A stretch of 64,000 nucleotides of DNA from Bacillus pseudomycoides (GCF_002582035.1 NZ_NUQE01000044.1:20545-84544); one strand, 5' to 3'. Numbered from the stretch's first letter, positions 37,401 through 47,632 are shown. The notes: generated by a model from the sequence alone, not told the origin. Numbers and translations are program-made.

Positions 37401-38624
37401 ATGTCTTCAAACAATGAAATGAATCGCAACACATTAACAGAAATACAATTAACTTCATCAAAATTTAAACATGAAGCATATGACATTTACAATGAATTAC
37501 GCGCATCTCGTCCTGTCTATCCGGTATATCCTCAAAATTGGCTTATTACAAGATATGAAGATGCAGTGAGTCTTTTGAAAGATGCACGATTACTGAAGAA
37601 TGCTGAAAATGTGTTTAGTAAAGAAGAATTTGAAGCCTCTTTTACACTAGAAAATGGAGAGTTTTTGAGAAAACAGATGCTGAACTCTGATCCACCTGAC
37701 CATAGTCGCTTGCGATCCCTTGTTCAAAAAGCTTTTACTCCTCAGATGATTTTACAACTGAAAGATAGTATCCAATCCATTGCTAATACTTTACTAGATA
37801 AAGTAGAACACCAGCACACTATAAACCTTGTGAACGATTATGCTTTCCCGCTGCCAATTATTGTGATTAGCGAGATGCTTGGTATCCCTCAAGAGGATCG
37901 AGATAAATTTAGACTATGGTCACATGCGGTTATCGATTCTCCAGAGACGCCAGAAGCTGTTCATGAAATGGATAAAAAATTAGGTGAATTCATTGACTAT
38001 CTACGATATTTAATAGATAAAAAACGAGAAAATCCTTCGGACGATTTAGTAAGTGCATTAATACAAGCAGAAAGCGAAGGGACAAAATTAAGTGCACCAG
38101 AATTAAGTTCGATGATTATGCTGCTTATCGTTGCTGGACACGAAACAACTGTCAATTTAATTACAAACATGACGTTAGCGTTGCTTGAGCATCCTGGTCA
38201 GTTGCAGCTTCTGCGACAAAATCCTGATTTAATTGATTCAGCAATTGAAGAATCATTACGTTTTTACAGCCCCGTTGAATTAACGACTATGCGTTGGGCA
38301 GCGGAATCATTTACATTACATGGTCAAAACATTCAGCCAAAAGATGCGATTATCATTTCATTAGCCTCTGCCAATCGCGATGAAAAGATATTTCCAAACG
38401 CAGATGTTTTTGATATTACAAGAAAAAATAACCGTCATCTTTCTTTTGGACATGGCATTCATTTCTGCCTTGGTGCGCCGCTCGCACGTTTAGAAGCGAA
38501 AATTGCAATTCCTATCTTATTACACCGAATGCCTAATCTTAAAATAAAAGGAAGAAGGGAGGACATAAAGTGGAGTGGTAATTATTTAATGAGATCATTA
38601 GTGGAATTACCATTATCTTTCTAA
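37401..38624 (+). CDS. Cytochrome P450
   Basis: 407 residues from ATG 37401 (AAAGGTGGAGG upstream). I-helix LIVAGHETTVNLI near residue 242, ExxR motif EESLRFYSPVE near 280, haem loop SFGHGIHFCLGAPLARLEAK near 350 with the Cys thiolate. This is a soluble bacterial class needing ferredoxin partners, like the Bacillus CYP107/CYP109 groups. A ferredoxin gene exists at 4672-4992 but is distant, so partnership is untested. Confidence 0.94.
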   Translation: MSSNNEMNRNTLTEIQLTSSKFKHEAYDIYNELRASRPVYPVYPQNWLITRYEDAVSLLKDARLLKNAENVFSKEEFEASFTLENGEFLRKQMLNSDPPDHSRLRSLVQKAFTPQMILQLKDSIQSIANTLLDKVEHQHTINLVNDYAFPLPIIVISEMLGIPQEDRDKFRLWSHAVIDSPETPEAVHEMDKKLGEFIDYLRYLIDKKRENPSDDLVSALIQAESEGTKLSAPELSSMIMLLIVAGHETTVNLITNMTLALLEHPGQLQLLRQNPDLIDSAIEESLRFYSPVELTTMRWAAESFTLHGQNIQPKDAIIISLASANRDEKIFPNADVFDITRKNNRHLSFGHGIHFCLGAPLARLEAKIAIPILLHRMPNLKIKGRREDIKWSGNYLMRSLVELPLSF

Positions 38625-38694
38625 CCAAATATACATGAAATAGTATGACACTCCTTTAGGCTGTTAATACTAAACAAAAAGGAGGTGTCATACT

Positions 38695-38850
38695 ATGGCT
38701 CAAGATGTTCTTTGTGAAGTAAATAACTGCACGTACTGGGGAAACGGAAATAAGTGCAATGCAGAATCTATTTATGTAGTAAGTCATACAGGTAAACAAG
38801 CATCTGATAGTAAAGAAACAGATTGCAAAACATTTGTACCAGAAGTTTAG
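38695..38850 (+). CDS. DUF1540 protein, 51 aa
   Basis: ATG 38695 follows AAAGGAGGTG. Translation MAQDVLCEVNNCTYWGNGNK, then a Cys at 21 and one at 44, gives the CxxxxCxxxxxxxxC spacing of DUF1540, a small presumed metal-binding family found in spore formers. Function unknown. It has its own terminator. Confidence 0.85.
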   Translation: MAQDVLCEVNNCTYWGNGNKCNAESIYVVSHTGKQASDSKETDCKTFVPEV

Positions 38851-38858
38851 CTCCCTAT

Positions 38859-38886
38859 GGGTAACCACGATGTAGGTTACCCTTTT
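38859..38886 (+). terminator. Terminator after the DUF1540 gene
   Basis: GGGTAACC / GGTTACCC stem with an 8-nt loop, followed by TTTTAC. Confidence 0.65.
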
Positions 38887-39269
38887 ACTATTTATATTAT
38901 TGATAATAAATATCATTTCCATTCATGGTTTTATACATTTTTTATTAAAGAGCCAACTAAAAGGGCGAGTTTTTTATGTGAATTGTCTCATTCATAGATG
39001 AATAAAAGAATTTGTATCTCTAAATGAATCTCATTTTAACAAAACAGAGACGGGTTATTTTTTGATAAACTAGTGAAATATCCTTTATAATGTCATTCAA
39101 ATTATCGCGTTACATGTATTTAGCACATATTAATAATTTTATTATAAGAAAAAACCATTTAATCCTTGACCTGAAATGCGTTTCATACTTTATAACTAAG
39201 ATGTTGTTATAAACACTCATATATGAGAACGATATCAATCGTTATATAGAAACGAAAGCAGGGAATAGA
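38887..39269. other. Intergenic region, 383 bp
   Basis: No ORF, repeat or strong hairpin recognised. A promoter for the HAD gene presumably lies near 39190-39240. Confidence 0.4.
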
Positions 39270-40139
39270 ATGAAACTTATTGCAATTGATTTAGACGGAA
39301 CTCTTCTTACATCAAAGAAGATAATTAGTGAAGAAAATGCTGCTGCTATTAAGGAGTGTCAGGAAAAAGGGCATGTTGTAGCCATTTGTACAGGACGTTC
39401 TATGATAGATGTCCAAAAACTTTTGCAAGAAGCAAATTTAAAATGTCCAGTTATTGCAGAAAACGGTGCAATTTTGTATTCAAATAATAAAATGTTGCAA
39501 CGATATCCAATCGCAAATGAACATGCGAAGGAAATTGTTGATTACCTAGAAGAAAGAAATATGTTTTATCAATTGTACACAGATCAAGGTGTATACGTTC
39601 CGGAATATGGCGAAGAAAGGGTTCAATTTGAGATGGATTTTATAATAGAATCTGATTCACATGCTGATAAAGAAGAACTGAAACATATAGCAGCTTTATA
39701 TTTACAGCATACTGAAATCAACAAAATTGCAAGTTGCAAACCATTGTTTTCAGAGTCGATTCATATTCATAAAATTCTTCCATTCTCGTATCAAAAGGAA
39801 AAATTAAAACTATTAAAGAATCAATTCATAGATAATGAGGAGCTATCAATTACGGCATCTTACTGGCACAATCTTGAAATCAATCATATTCACGCCCAAA
39901 AAGGAAATGGCTTATACACGTTAGCGAACCATCTTGGTATATTAAGAGAACATACTGTTGCAATTGGTGATGGTCTAAACGATATGTCTATGATGGAGAA
40001 AGCCAGCATATCTATCGCAATGGGAAATGCTGTAGAAGAGATCCAAGCAATTTGTCGTTACAAAACACTTTCAAATGATGATCATGGTGTTGCTTATGCA
40101 CTTCGCCGCTATATTTTAGATAAATCTATAAATAATTAA
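39270..40139 (+). CDS. Cof-type HAD-IIB phosphatase
   Basis: 289 residues. Motif I IAIDLDGTLLTS at residues 4-15, motif II AICTGRS near 43, Lys in AQKGNGLYTLANHLG near 212, and AIGDGLNDMSMMEKASISIA near 231. A phosphatase acting on small phosphorylated metabolites; substrate unknown. It shares the fold with 15703-16521 but is a different subgroup. Confidence 0.92.
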   Translation: MKLIAIDLDGTLLTSKKIISEENAAAIKECQEKGHVVAICTGRSMIDVQKLLQEANLKCPVIAENGAILYSNNKMLQRYPIANEHAKEIVDYLEERNMFYQLYTDQGVYVPEYGEERVQFEMDFIIESDSHADKEELKHIAALYLQHTEINKIASCKPLFSESIHIHKILPFSYQKEKLKLLKNQFIDNEELSITASYWHNLEINHIHAQKGNGLYTLANHLGILREHTVAIGDGLNDMSMMEKASISIAMGNAVEEIQAICRYKTLSNDDHGVAYALRRYILDKSINN

Positions 40140-40144
40140 TCATG

Positions 40145-40186
40145 AAAAATAGAACGAATTTTGTTGGAATTTGTTCTATTTTTTTG
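40145..40186 (+). terminator. Terminator after the HAD gene
   Basis: AAAAATAGAAC / GTTCTATTTTTTT stem, starting 6 nt after the stop. Confidence 0.75.
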
Positions 40187-40369
40187 GTTTTTATCCACTT
40201 TCCTCCTCAATTCTATTGAAAAACAAAAAATTTCTAAATAACTCTTTTTTTCTATGTACCTTGATGAATATAATTCGTATAATGAAAAAGTTGAATAAAT
40301 TTTAAAATTAAACATAGTTAAAAAATTAATATATATACATTTAATTTACATATGTAGGAGTGGGAGGAA

Positions 40370-42094
40370 ATGTACCGGCTTGCTGAACTTATTGATATTA
40401 CAGAAATACAAGTAATGGCAAAACAATTTTATCATTTAACACATATTTCACATCAGCTTCTTGATTGCAACGGAGAGACATTATTTCATTACGGCATACA
40501 ATCCATCGATTTAAATTTACATATAAAAATTCATGTCCCAATTATAATAAATGAACACACTATTGGAGATTTCATCATTTTTGCTCCTAAAAATAATGTT
40601 GAGTCTTGCAAAGTATATTTCAAATCCCTTGCAACGTTTATGACCGATATTGGAATGAATAAATTGCAACAACTTAAGGAAAATCAATTGATACCTGCTA
40701 AAAATTTATATACCATTTTACAAAATATGCCAGTTATGGTAGATGCATTTGATGAAGAAGGAAATTTTGTTGTATGGAACAGAGAATGCGAACTAGTAAC
40801 TGGCTATAGTGCAGCTGAAATTGTTAAAAATCCTCGCGCATTAGAGTTACTATATCCGGATGAAGTATATCGAAAGCAAATGCAACATGAATTTTCCATA
40901 CGGGGTAAAAATTTTCGAGACTGGGAAATGACACTTACTTGTAAAAATGGTGATAAGAAAACGATTATGTGGTCAAACATATCGGAGGAATTTCCTGTCC
41001 CTGGATATAGCTATTGGGCGGTTGGTGTTGATATTACACATCGAAAACAGATTGAAGAGGAACTCATACAAAAATCCTCAGAATTAGAATTAATTTTTAA
41101 AGCACTTCCAGATTTATGCTTTTTAACAAATTTTGATGGAACAATCGTTGATTATAAAGCAGGCTGCCCATCAAAGTTTTATGTACCTGTCGAACAATTT
41201 ATGGGGAAAAAATTTAAAGATGTTTTACCTTCAGTTGTCGCCCAGCAGTTGGACGTAGCAATTGCAAAAATACAACAGAAAAATTCTATGGAAATTGTAG
41301 AGTATTCCTTACCAATGCATGATAGTACTTATTTTTTTGAAGCAAGATGTTTGCCACTTTTAACAGATAAAGTTATGGTTATGGTTCGTGATATTACAGA
41401 GAAGAAAAAGACAGCGGAATTATTAAATAAATCAGATACATTAGCTGCGGTTGGTCAACTTGCTGCGGGAGTGGCACATGAAGTACGAAACCCTCTAACT
41501 GTCATTAAAGGGTTTATACAATTATTACAAACTCGAATAAAACATGATACGGAATACTTTCAACTCATGATTTCTGAAATTGAGCGAATCGAATCTATCA
41601 TTCATGAATTTTTATCGATTGCTAAACCTGAGATTTGTTCTTTCGAAAGGAAGAATCTTTGTTTTATATTAAAAAATGTTGTGTCATTAATAAACACAAA
41701 TGCAATTATGACAAATATTCATATTGCATGCCAACCAAATCCTGACTTCTTGTATATTGATTGCTGCGAAAATCAATTAAAGCAAGTATTTATCAATATT
41801 TTACAAAACTCTATTGAAGCAATGCCAAATGGAGGGGAAATCATAATTACTGCTAAAAAAATGAACGACAATGAGGTAGTTATTTGTATTTCAGATGAGG
41901 GAATAGGGATTCCAGAAGAAAGAATCGTAAAACTCGGAGAACCTTTTTATAGTACGAAAGAGAAAGGGACAGGTCTTGGTTTAATGATTAGCTATAAAAT
42001 TATTGAAAGTCATCACGGAAGAATTCATATAACAAGTAAAGTTGGAGTAGGGACATCGGTGGAAATTTATTTACCAATTTCTCAACCTTTTTAA
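40370..42094 (+). CDS. PAS-domain sensor histidine kinase (sporulation-kinase-like)
   Basis: 574 residues, no membrane span, so cytoplasmic. The N-terminal 85 residues (RLAELIDITEIQVMAKQFYH, then LLDCNGETLFHYG) look like a short PocR-type ligand-binding domain. Two PAS domains follow at about 105-235 (VDAFDEEGNFVVWNRECELV) and 240-345. HisKA GVAHEVRNPLTVIKGFIQLL holds the phosphorylated His near 375, with HATPase boxes NILQNSIEAM, DEGIGIP and GTGLGL. The dimerisation helix resembles KinA-E, which feed Spo0A. It is an orphan with no response regulator adjacent, which fits phosphorelay use. Confidence 0.9.
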   Translation: MYRLAELIDITEIQVMAKQFYHLTHISHQLLDCNGETLFHYGIQSIDLNLHIKIHVPIIINEHTIGDFIIFAPKNNVESCKVYFKSLATFMTDIGMNKLQQLKENQLIPAKNLYTILQNMPVMVDAFDEEGNFVVWNRECELVTGYSAAEIVKNPRALELLYPDEVYRKQMQHEFSIRGKNFRDWEMTLTCKNGDKKTIMWSNISEEFPVPGYSYWAVGVDITHRKQIEEELIQKSSELELIFKALPDLCFLTNFDGTIVDYKAGCPSKFYVPVEQFMGKKFKDVLPSVVAQQLDVAIAKIQQKNSMEIVEYSLPMHDSTYFFEARCLPLLTDKVMVMVRDITEKKKTAELLNKSDTLAAVGQLAAGVAHEVRNPLTVIKGFIQLLQTRIKHDTEYFQLMISEIERIESIIHEFLSIAKPEICSFERKNLCFILKNVVSLINTNAIMTNIHIACQPNPDFLYIDCCENQLKQVFINILQNSIEAMPNGGEIIITAKKMNDNEVVICISDEGIGIPEERIVKLGEPFYSTKEKGTGLGLMISYKIIESHHGRIHITSKVGVGTSVEIYLPISQPF

Positions 42095-42156
42095 TAAAAG
42101 GTATGTTTTTATTGATTTAATTTGCTAGACATATTAACGAGTAACATAACAAATGT

Positions 42157-42208
42157 AATAAGAGTAAAAGAATCTATCTTCTATTCGGTAAAGTCTTTTA
42201 CTCTTATT
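42157..42208 (+). terminator. Terminator after the PAS kinase
   Basis: 15-bp perfect stem AATAAGAGTAAAAGA / TCTTTTACTCTTATT with a 22-nt loop, then CTATTAAAC; the U-run is partial. Confidence 0.6.
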
Positions 42209-42519
42209 CTATTAAACTAATCTCTAATATATTGATATTTCGACCTCGAAATCTTATTTCTCTCTTCCTGCTTCAAAATATGTGCTTTCCATCCAACAAT
42301 TCTGCTTACTGTAAAAGTTGATGTAAAAAGAATAATTTAAAACTTTCATCACAGCAGCTACATACAATTCAACATTTGTATATAAATTGCGATCCTTTAA
42401 TGAACAATTATACATATTCTCATCTGATTTTAATCTTTTTTTCATGGGCTTTTCTTTTTTTATGGTTAAAATATAAATCAACAATTACTTTACATAATCG
42501 CAGAGAGAAGGGGATGGAA

Positions 42520-43050
42520 ATGTCAAGAAGTCTATTCAATCAAATTTTTCATTTATCTATAAAAATTATTGGGTCTTGTATTATTGCATTTAGTGTTACA
42601 ATATTAGTGTTGAATTTCATGGTAGGAGATCAAATAGTATTAAAAGGTCTGAATAAAAATCTTGGTTCTCTGGCAGAATACGGAGCGATTGCAGCAGGTT
42701 CCTTATGGTTATTTCGTAATATTTGGTTATATTTTCATAAAAGGAAATTAACGTTTGCAAAATATACAAAAGAACTTTATATGTTATTAAAGCAATATCA
42801 TATGTTTATCGGATATGCAGTTTTTTCTGTTGCTACTTGTCATGGGATATATTTTTTAATGGTAGGTAGCCGTCATATGATTCGGATTTATAGTGGGATT
42901 TTCACCTTAATAGGATTAGTTCTTGTTGCGATAGTAGGGATTCTATTACACAAATTAAAAGATAAGAAAAAATATATAAAGTATCGAAAAGCTCACCAAA
43001 TTGTTGCCATTATATTTGGAATTGGATTACTCATTCACCTTAACGTATAG
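42520..43050 (+). CDS. Four-helix membrane protein, ferric-reductase-like
   Basis: 176 residues from ATG 42520 (AGAAGGGG upstream; ATG 42514 also possible). Four to five membrane spans with conserved His residues: LLKQYHMFIGYAVFSVATCH near residue 92 and YRKAHQIVAIIFGIGLLIH at the end. Paired His residues in helices suggest haem ligation as in ferric reductase-like transmembrane domains, though the family is not certain. It lies 11 nt before the response regulator gene, so it is probably the first gene of a sensor operon. Confidence 0.72.
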   Translation: MSRSLFNQIFHLSIKIIGSCIIAFSVTILVLNFMVGDQIVLKGLNKNLGSLAEYGAIAAGSLWLFRNIWLYFHKRKLTFAKYTKELYMLLKQYHMFIGYAVFSVATCHGIYFLMVGSRHMIRIYSGIFTLIGLVLVAIVGILLHKLKDKKKYIKYRKAHQIVAIIFGIGLLIHLNV

Positions 43051-43061
43051 GAGTGATAGTA

Positions 43062-43736
43062 TTGCAACGTATTTTAATTATCGAAGATGAAGAAAGTTTA
43101 GCAGAATTTTTAGAGTTAGAACTAAAATATGAAGGATATGCAGTAGATGCAGTGTATGATGGACGAAAAGGATTAGAAACTGCTCTGCATTATGATTATG
43201 ACATCATTCTTCTTGATTTAATGCTTCCTGGCCTTAATGGAATAGAAGTATGCCGCCGATTACGTGCAACAAAAGAGACACCTATTATTATGCTAACAGC
43301 TCGTGATAGTATCATGGATCGTGTAACTGGATTAGATAGCGGTGCAGATGATTATTTACCAAAGCCTTTTGCTATTGAAGAATTATTAGCAAGAATGCGT
43401 GTAATCTTGAGACGGAATCAAAAAGAAGAACATAAAAACAAACTTCTTTTAAGATTTAAAGATTTAGAACTCGATGTAGAATCTCGAACGTTGCACAAAA
43501 CAGAAGAGATTATTGAATTAACAAATAAAGAATTCGAGTTACTTATGATGTTTATGAAAAATATTAATCGTGTATTGACGAGAGATATGCTTTTGGAACA
43601 AGTATGGGGATACAATGCAGTGGTGGAGACAAATGTAGTAGACGTATATGTTCGTTATTTACGTAATAAATTGAATAGTCAAGACAAAGAAACGTATATT
43701 CAAACTGTCAGAGGCGTAGGGTATGTGATGCGATGA
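43062..43736 (+). CDS. OmpR-family response regulator
   Basis: 224 residues from TTG 43062 (AGGAG at 8 nt; GTG 43053 is less well placed). Receiver: LIIEDEE at the start, phospho-acceptor Asp in IILLDLMLPG near 51, Lys in YLPKPF near 101. C-terminal winged helix from about 130 with LTNKEFELLMMF and YVRYLRNKL. It overlaps the kinase gene by 4 nt (ATGA). Targets are unknown; the BcrC-like gene 200 nt after the kinase is an obvious candidate. Confidence 0.93.
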   Translation: MQRILIIEDEESLAEFLELELKYEGYAVDAVYDGRKGLETALHYDYDIILLDLMLPGLNGIEVCRRLRATKETPIIMLTARDSIMDRVTGLDSGADDYLPKPFAIEELLARMRVILRRNQKEEHKNKLLLRFKDLELDVESRTLHKTEEIIELTNKEFELLMMFMKNINRVLTRDMLLEQVWGYNAVVETNVVDVYVRYLRNKLNSQDKETYIQTVRGVGYVMR

Positions 43737-45151
43737 TGAAGCAATTGAAACATCATATCCGAAATCTTCCTGTAAAATGGAAATTAACACTATGGTCAAG
43801 TATGTTATTATTTATCTTGTTCTTTTTATATAATATTTTACAGTTTGTTATCATTGATCATTGGACGCTTAATTATGAAAAAAAACAAATTGACAGGCAA
43901 GTAAAAGAAATAAAAGCTTATTTTAGTAATGAGAATACAAACTTTTCTGCAGATACGATTGAAAACAGCAGAGAGTTTCTTACAAATATAAATGATAAAA
44001 ATCAAATGATTCGAATTTTAGATGCAAAAGGAAAAGTACTTGTCACTGTTTCCCGTGACTTTAATCCGAACTGGGTTGTTCCAAAGACTGTCGATCAATC
44101 AGAAACCTCTATAACAAGGCATTTAGAAGATAAGGTACTTGTACAGCGTATGCCTATTACAACACGTACATTTACTGGCACAATTGAAGTTGGACAAAAT
44201 TTTGAAGCTTTCGATCATTTAATGAAGCTTATTTTTCTCGTTATGGTAGCTGCTGGTATCGGTGGATTATTACTTTGCTTTTTGGGCGGTACAATACTCG
44301 CAAAGCAACTTCTATTAAGTGTCCAAGCTATGACAGATACGATGAATAAGATTAAGACAAATGGTTTAAAAGAAAGAGTGCCGGTTCACGAAAATAATGA
44401 TGAATTTGCGAAGCTCGGATTACTTTTTAATGAGCTGATGGACAATTTAGAAACGTCCTTTGCGCAGCAAAAGCAATTTGTTGAAGATGCATCTCATGAA
44501 TTACGCACACCACTTGCGATTATACAAGGGCATCTCTCTATGTTAAATCGTTGGGGAAAAGATGATCCTGCTATCTTGCAAAAATCTCTAGATTCGAGTT
44601 TAAAAGAAGTAGAACGTCTCAACAAGCTTGTATCAGAGTTATTAGAATTATCCCGAGCAGAATCGGAACAAATGTATCCTGCTGCATCCGAGCCTGTACA
44701 TGTAAATTCAGTAATAGAACAAGTCGCACAAAATTTCGAATTGTTACATGCTGACTTTCAATTCGATAGACAGCTACATGCGAATCATGCATATGTTTCT
44801 ATTCCTTCTTCTTATCTCGAACAAATTTTAGTGATTATACTAGATAATGCTATAAAATACACAAAAGAACATGAAAAATACATTTGTTTGCAAAGTGAGA
44901 TAGAAGAAGATAAAATTAACATCATCATTACAGATCATGGAGTCGGAATACCTGAATCTGACCTACCATATGTACTCAATCGTTTTTATCGAGTTGATAA
45001 AGCAAGAAGCCGGAAACAAGGTGGCAATGGATTAGGACTTTCGATTGCAAAGCGCCTTACAGAAAAATACAATGGACATATCATGATAGACAGCAAAGAA
45101 CAAGAAGGAACAAAAGTTACTTTATCGTTTTATTGTGTAAAAAATATATAA
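43733..45151 (+). CDS. HAMP-domain sensor histidine kinase
   Basis: 472 residues. Two membrane spans (about 17-38 and 160-185) enclose an extracellular sensor of about 120 residues with no Cys. HAMP follows at 186-240. HisKA FVEDASHELRTPLAIIQGHL near 252 has the His, and the ATPase lobe has LDNAIKYTKEH, DHGVGIPE and GGNGLGLSIAKRL. It pairs with the upstream regulator by ATGA overlap. Confidence 0.94.
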   Translation: MMKQLKHHIRNLPVKWKLTLWSSMLLFILFFLYNILQFVIIDHWTLNYEKKQIDRQVKEIKAYFSNENTNFSADTIENSREFLTNINDKNQMIRILDAKGKVLVTVSRDFNPNWVVPKTVDQSETSITRHLEDKVLVQRMPITTRTFTGTIEVGQNFEAFDHLMKLIFLVMVAAGIGGLLLCFLGGTILAKQLLLSVQAMTDTMNKIKTNGLKERVPVHENNDEFAKLGLLFNELMDNLETSFAQQKQFVEDASHELRTPLAIIQGHLSMLNRWGKDDPAILQKSLDSSLKEVERLNKLVSELLELSRAESEQMYPAASEPVHVNSVIEQVAQNFELLHADFQFDRQLHANHAYVSIPSSYLEQILVIILDNAIKYTKEHEKYICLQSEIEEDKINIIITDHGVGIPESDLPYVLNRFYRVDKARSRKQGGNGLGLSIAKRLTEKYNGHIMIDSKEQEGTKVTLSFYCVKNI

Positions 45152-45348
45152 TAAAAGTGGAAGATATCATGTATATCTTCCACTTTCACTTTATAGGGGT
45201 TAGGTAAACTAGCATAGGGGTTTTTAAGATATAGAAGAAAAATGAGAAAAAGATGAGAAAAATTTAAAGAGTATCTCATATAGCTAGTGTATAATGTATA
45301 AATCAACAATAATTGACAACATGTTTAATTAAGTAAGGAGAAACTGAC

Positions 45349-45948
45349 ATGAATTACACAATATTTCACTGGATCAATAGTTGGGCAGGGTCGTCTACTT
45401 TGCTAGATAAAGGGATGATATTTATTACAAAGAGCGCACCCATTGTTGCAATTATTTTCCTACTTTCTTTATGGTTTAGCAACAAACAAAAAGAAGTCGC
45501 TATTCGTAAGCAATATACAGCTTTATATACGGCTCTTTCTCTTGGTATAGCATTACTTGTAAATGCTGTGATTCACTTAGTATATTATCATCCACGACCA
45601 TTTATCACATATCATGTACACCAATTAGTACCACACGCAAATGATTCTTCGTTTGTAAGTGATCATGCTATACTTGTATTTTCCATAGCATTTACCATGA
45701 TTTTACGAGGAGAAGCTTGGAAAAATATCGCTTTAATTTGGGCTATATTAGTTGGTATTTCACGTATATATGTTGGTGTTCATTACCCAGCAGATATTAT
45801 AGGTGGAGCTGTTTTATCTTTCGTAACAAGTGCTTTAGTCATTAAATATACAAATAAAATAGAGCCTTTAGCACATCTAATGTTCCAAATTTACGCTAAA
45901 ATAACAAAACGAATTCCGTTGTTATCTAAGTACAATCACACAATTTGA
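45349..45948 (+). CDS. Undecaprenyl-diphosphatase, BcrC/PAP2 type
   Basis: Recycles undecaprenyl pyrophosphate to the monophosphate carrier for wall synthesis; BcrC enzymes confer bacitracin tolerance. 199 residues with five or six membrane spans. PAP2 motifs: YYHPRPF near 83 (Arg), FVSDHAI near 103 (Ser and His) and SRIYVGVHYPADIIGG near 142 (Arg, His, Asp). AAGGAG precedes ATG. TATAAT at 45290-45295 may be its own -10. Location beside a two-component system suggests cell-envelope stress control. Confidence 0.9.
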   Translation: MNYTIFHWINSWAGSSTLLDKGMIFITKSAPIVAIIFLLSLWFSNKQKEVAIRKQYTALYTALSLGIALLVNAVIHLVYYHPRPFITYHVHQLVPHANDSSFVSDHAILVFSIAFTMILRGEAWKNIALIWAILVGISRIYVGVHYPADIIGGAVLSFVTSALVIKYTNKIEPLAHLMFQIYAKITKRIPLLSKYNHTI

Positions 45949-45977
45949 ATGATCTACACTTGATTTTATCATATTTG

Positions 45978-46035
45978 GCGATTTATTCCTCACCTCAAAC
46001 GCGAAGCGGTAAGGGGAGGAATAAATCGCTTTTTT
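45978..46035 (+). terminator. Terminator after the PAP2 gene
   Basis: 14-bp perfect stem GCGATTTATTCCTC / GAGGAATAAATCGC with a 24-nt loop, followed by TTTTTTG. The remaining sequence to 46429 has no ORF but holds the direct repeat at 46142. Confidence 0.85.
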
Positions 46036-46141
46036 GTTTTTTTAAGTATATAAATAGAAACGTATGTTCTTCTTTTGATATACTTTGTGTATACAAAACA
46101 AGAAAAGATTCATTTTGACTAAACTTTATTTCAAAGTAATA

Positions 46142-46186
46142 ATTATACATATTAACAGATTAGTGTCATATAGAGTGGAAATATAC
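46142..46186 (+). repeat. 45-bp direct repeat flanking the glycosyltransferase, left copy
   Basis: ATTATACATATTAACAG then TTAGTGTCATATAGAGTGG. It matches the right copy at 47710-47754 at 42 of 45 positions by eye. Confidence 0.85.
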
Positions 46187-46429
46187 CTACATAAAGAAAA
46201 ATTTATGCCTAGGATTCAAAATAACCGTGATGAAGCTAATACACATTAGAAAGAAAATCCTTTTTTATAAAATAAATTTTAGGTTACAAGGCTGATTAAA
46301 AGTTTAAGTTTTTCAAGTATTGTACTATGATAAATTTAATTTCATTATTTAAGTTGTGCAATAGTATGGGGCAGTGCCTCTTACTATTATATACAATTTA
46401 GAGAACATCTAACGTAAGGAGTGGTTATA

Positions 46430-47632
46430 ATGGCGCGTGTTTTATTTATTAATGGTGGATCAGAAGGACATATCAACCCAACAATTGGAGTTGTACAAGA
46501 GCTCATTTCGCGTGGAGAAGAGGTGGTATACTTTTCCATAGAAGCTTTTCGAGAACGTATTGAAAAGACGGGAGCTAATGTACGAACATTTGACGGTCAA
46601 AAATTTTTAAAAGCCTTTATCTCAGGTGGAAGAAATTATTTACCCGAAAGAATCAACGGTCTTTTACATACGGCGGATATCATTATACCTAGCGTTCTTG
46701 AACAGATTCAGGGAGAACATTTTGATTACATCATTCACGATTCTATGTTTGGTTGTGGACGTTTACTTTCCCAAATCCTAAAGCTTCCCGCAATTAATTC
46801 GTGTACATCTTTTGCTCAGACTGAAATATCATTTGAAAGAATGTTAGAACATCTTTCGCAAAATATCCCAACAGAAATCGCTAAAAGGATAAATAATGAT
46901 TTTCAAAACCTAACAATAAAAATTAAAGAAAAATATGGTGTTGAAATCACTTCTCCTTATGAAGTTTTTTGTAATCCTGCACCACTTACAATTGTTTATA
47001 CAACTAGGGAATTTCAACCTTTTGGAGAAACGTTTGACCAAACATACCAATTTGTAGGACCATCCATCTCTACACTATTAACGCAAGAAAACTTCGACTT
47101 TGCTGCAATCAAGGAAAAAAGCCCAATTTACATTTCACTAGGTACTGTTTTTAACCAGGCAATTGATTTCTATAAGCTTTGTTTTAAGGCATTTGAGAAC
47201 ACTGACCATACCGTTGTTATGTCTATTGGGGAAAAAACTCGAATATCTGATTTAGGGGAGATTCCTAAAAACTTCATTGTGAAAAATTATGTTCCACAAA
47301 ATGAGGTGCTTAAATACACTAAATTATTTATCACACATGGTGGAATGAACAGTACCAATGAAGGTCTCTATTACGGGATTCCACTAATTGTAATCCCACA
47401 AAGCGCGGATCAGCCAGTAATTGCAGGGCAAGTTGCGAATCTTGGAGCCGGCATTAGATTACAAATGCAAGGATTGACTGCAAGCCAACTACTTGAAACC
47501 GTAGAACATGTGTTAAGACATCCATCCTTCCATAAAGCTGTTGCAAATATTAAGGAATCCTTTCAAAAATCAGGTGGGTATCAGCAAGCTGTTGATGAGA
47601 TTTTCAAGTTTAAAAGTCAATACGATATCTAA
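46430..47632 (+). CDS. MGT-type family 1 glycosyltransferase
   Basis: 400 residues from ATG 46430 (AAGGAG upstream; GTG 46421 lies too close to it). N-terminal FINGGSEGHINPTIGVVQEL binds acceptor. The C-terminal donor site is FITHGGMNSTNEGLYYGIPL followed by VIPQSADQPVIAGQVANLG, the UDP-sugar signature of YjiC/MGT enzymes that glycosylate macrolides, flavonoids or other small molecules. No acceptor biosynthesis genes lie nearby, suggesting drug inactivation or wall chemistry. Flanked by a 45-bp direct repeat. Confidence 0.92.
   Translation: MARVLFINGGSEGHINPTIGVVQELISRGEEVVYFSIEAFRERIEKTGANVRTFDGQKFLKAFISGGRNYLPERINGLLHTADIIIPSVLEQIQGEHFDYIIHDSMFGCGRLLSQILKLPAINSCTSFAQTEISFERMLEHLSQNIPTEIAKRINNDFQNLTIKIKEKYGVEITSPYEVFCNPAPLTIVYTTREFQPFGETFDQTYQFVGPSISTLLTQENFDFAAIKEKSPIYISLGTVFNQAIDFYKLCFKAFENTDHTVVMSIGEKTRISDLGEIPKNFIVKNYVPQNEVLKYTKLFITHGGMNSTNEGLYYGIPLIVIPQSADQPVIAGQVANLGAGIRLQMQGLTASQLLETVEHVLRHPSFHKAVANIKESFQKSGGYQQAVDEIFKFKSQYDI

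Noticed and set aside
38656-38922. Minus-strand 88-codon ORF
   Set aside because: Antisense to the well-supported DUF1540 gene and its terminator.
42254-42484. Minus-strand 76-codon ORF before the membrane protein gene
   Set aside because: No ribosome-binding site, low-complexity composition, overlaps the promoter region of a supported operon.
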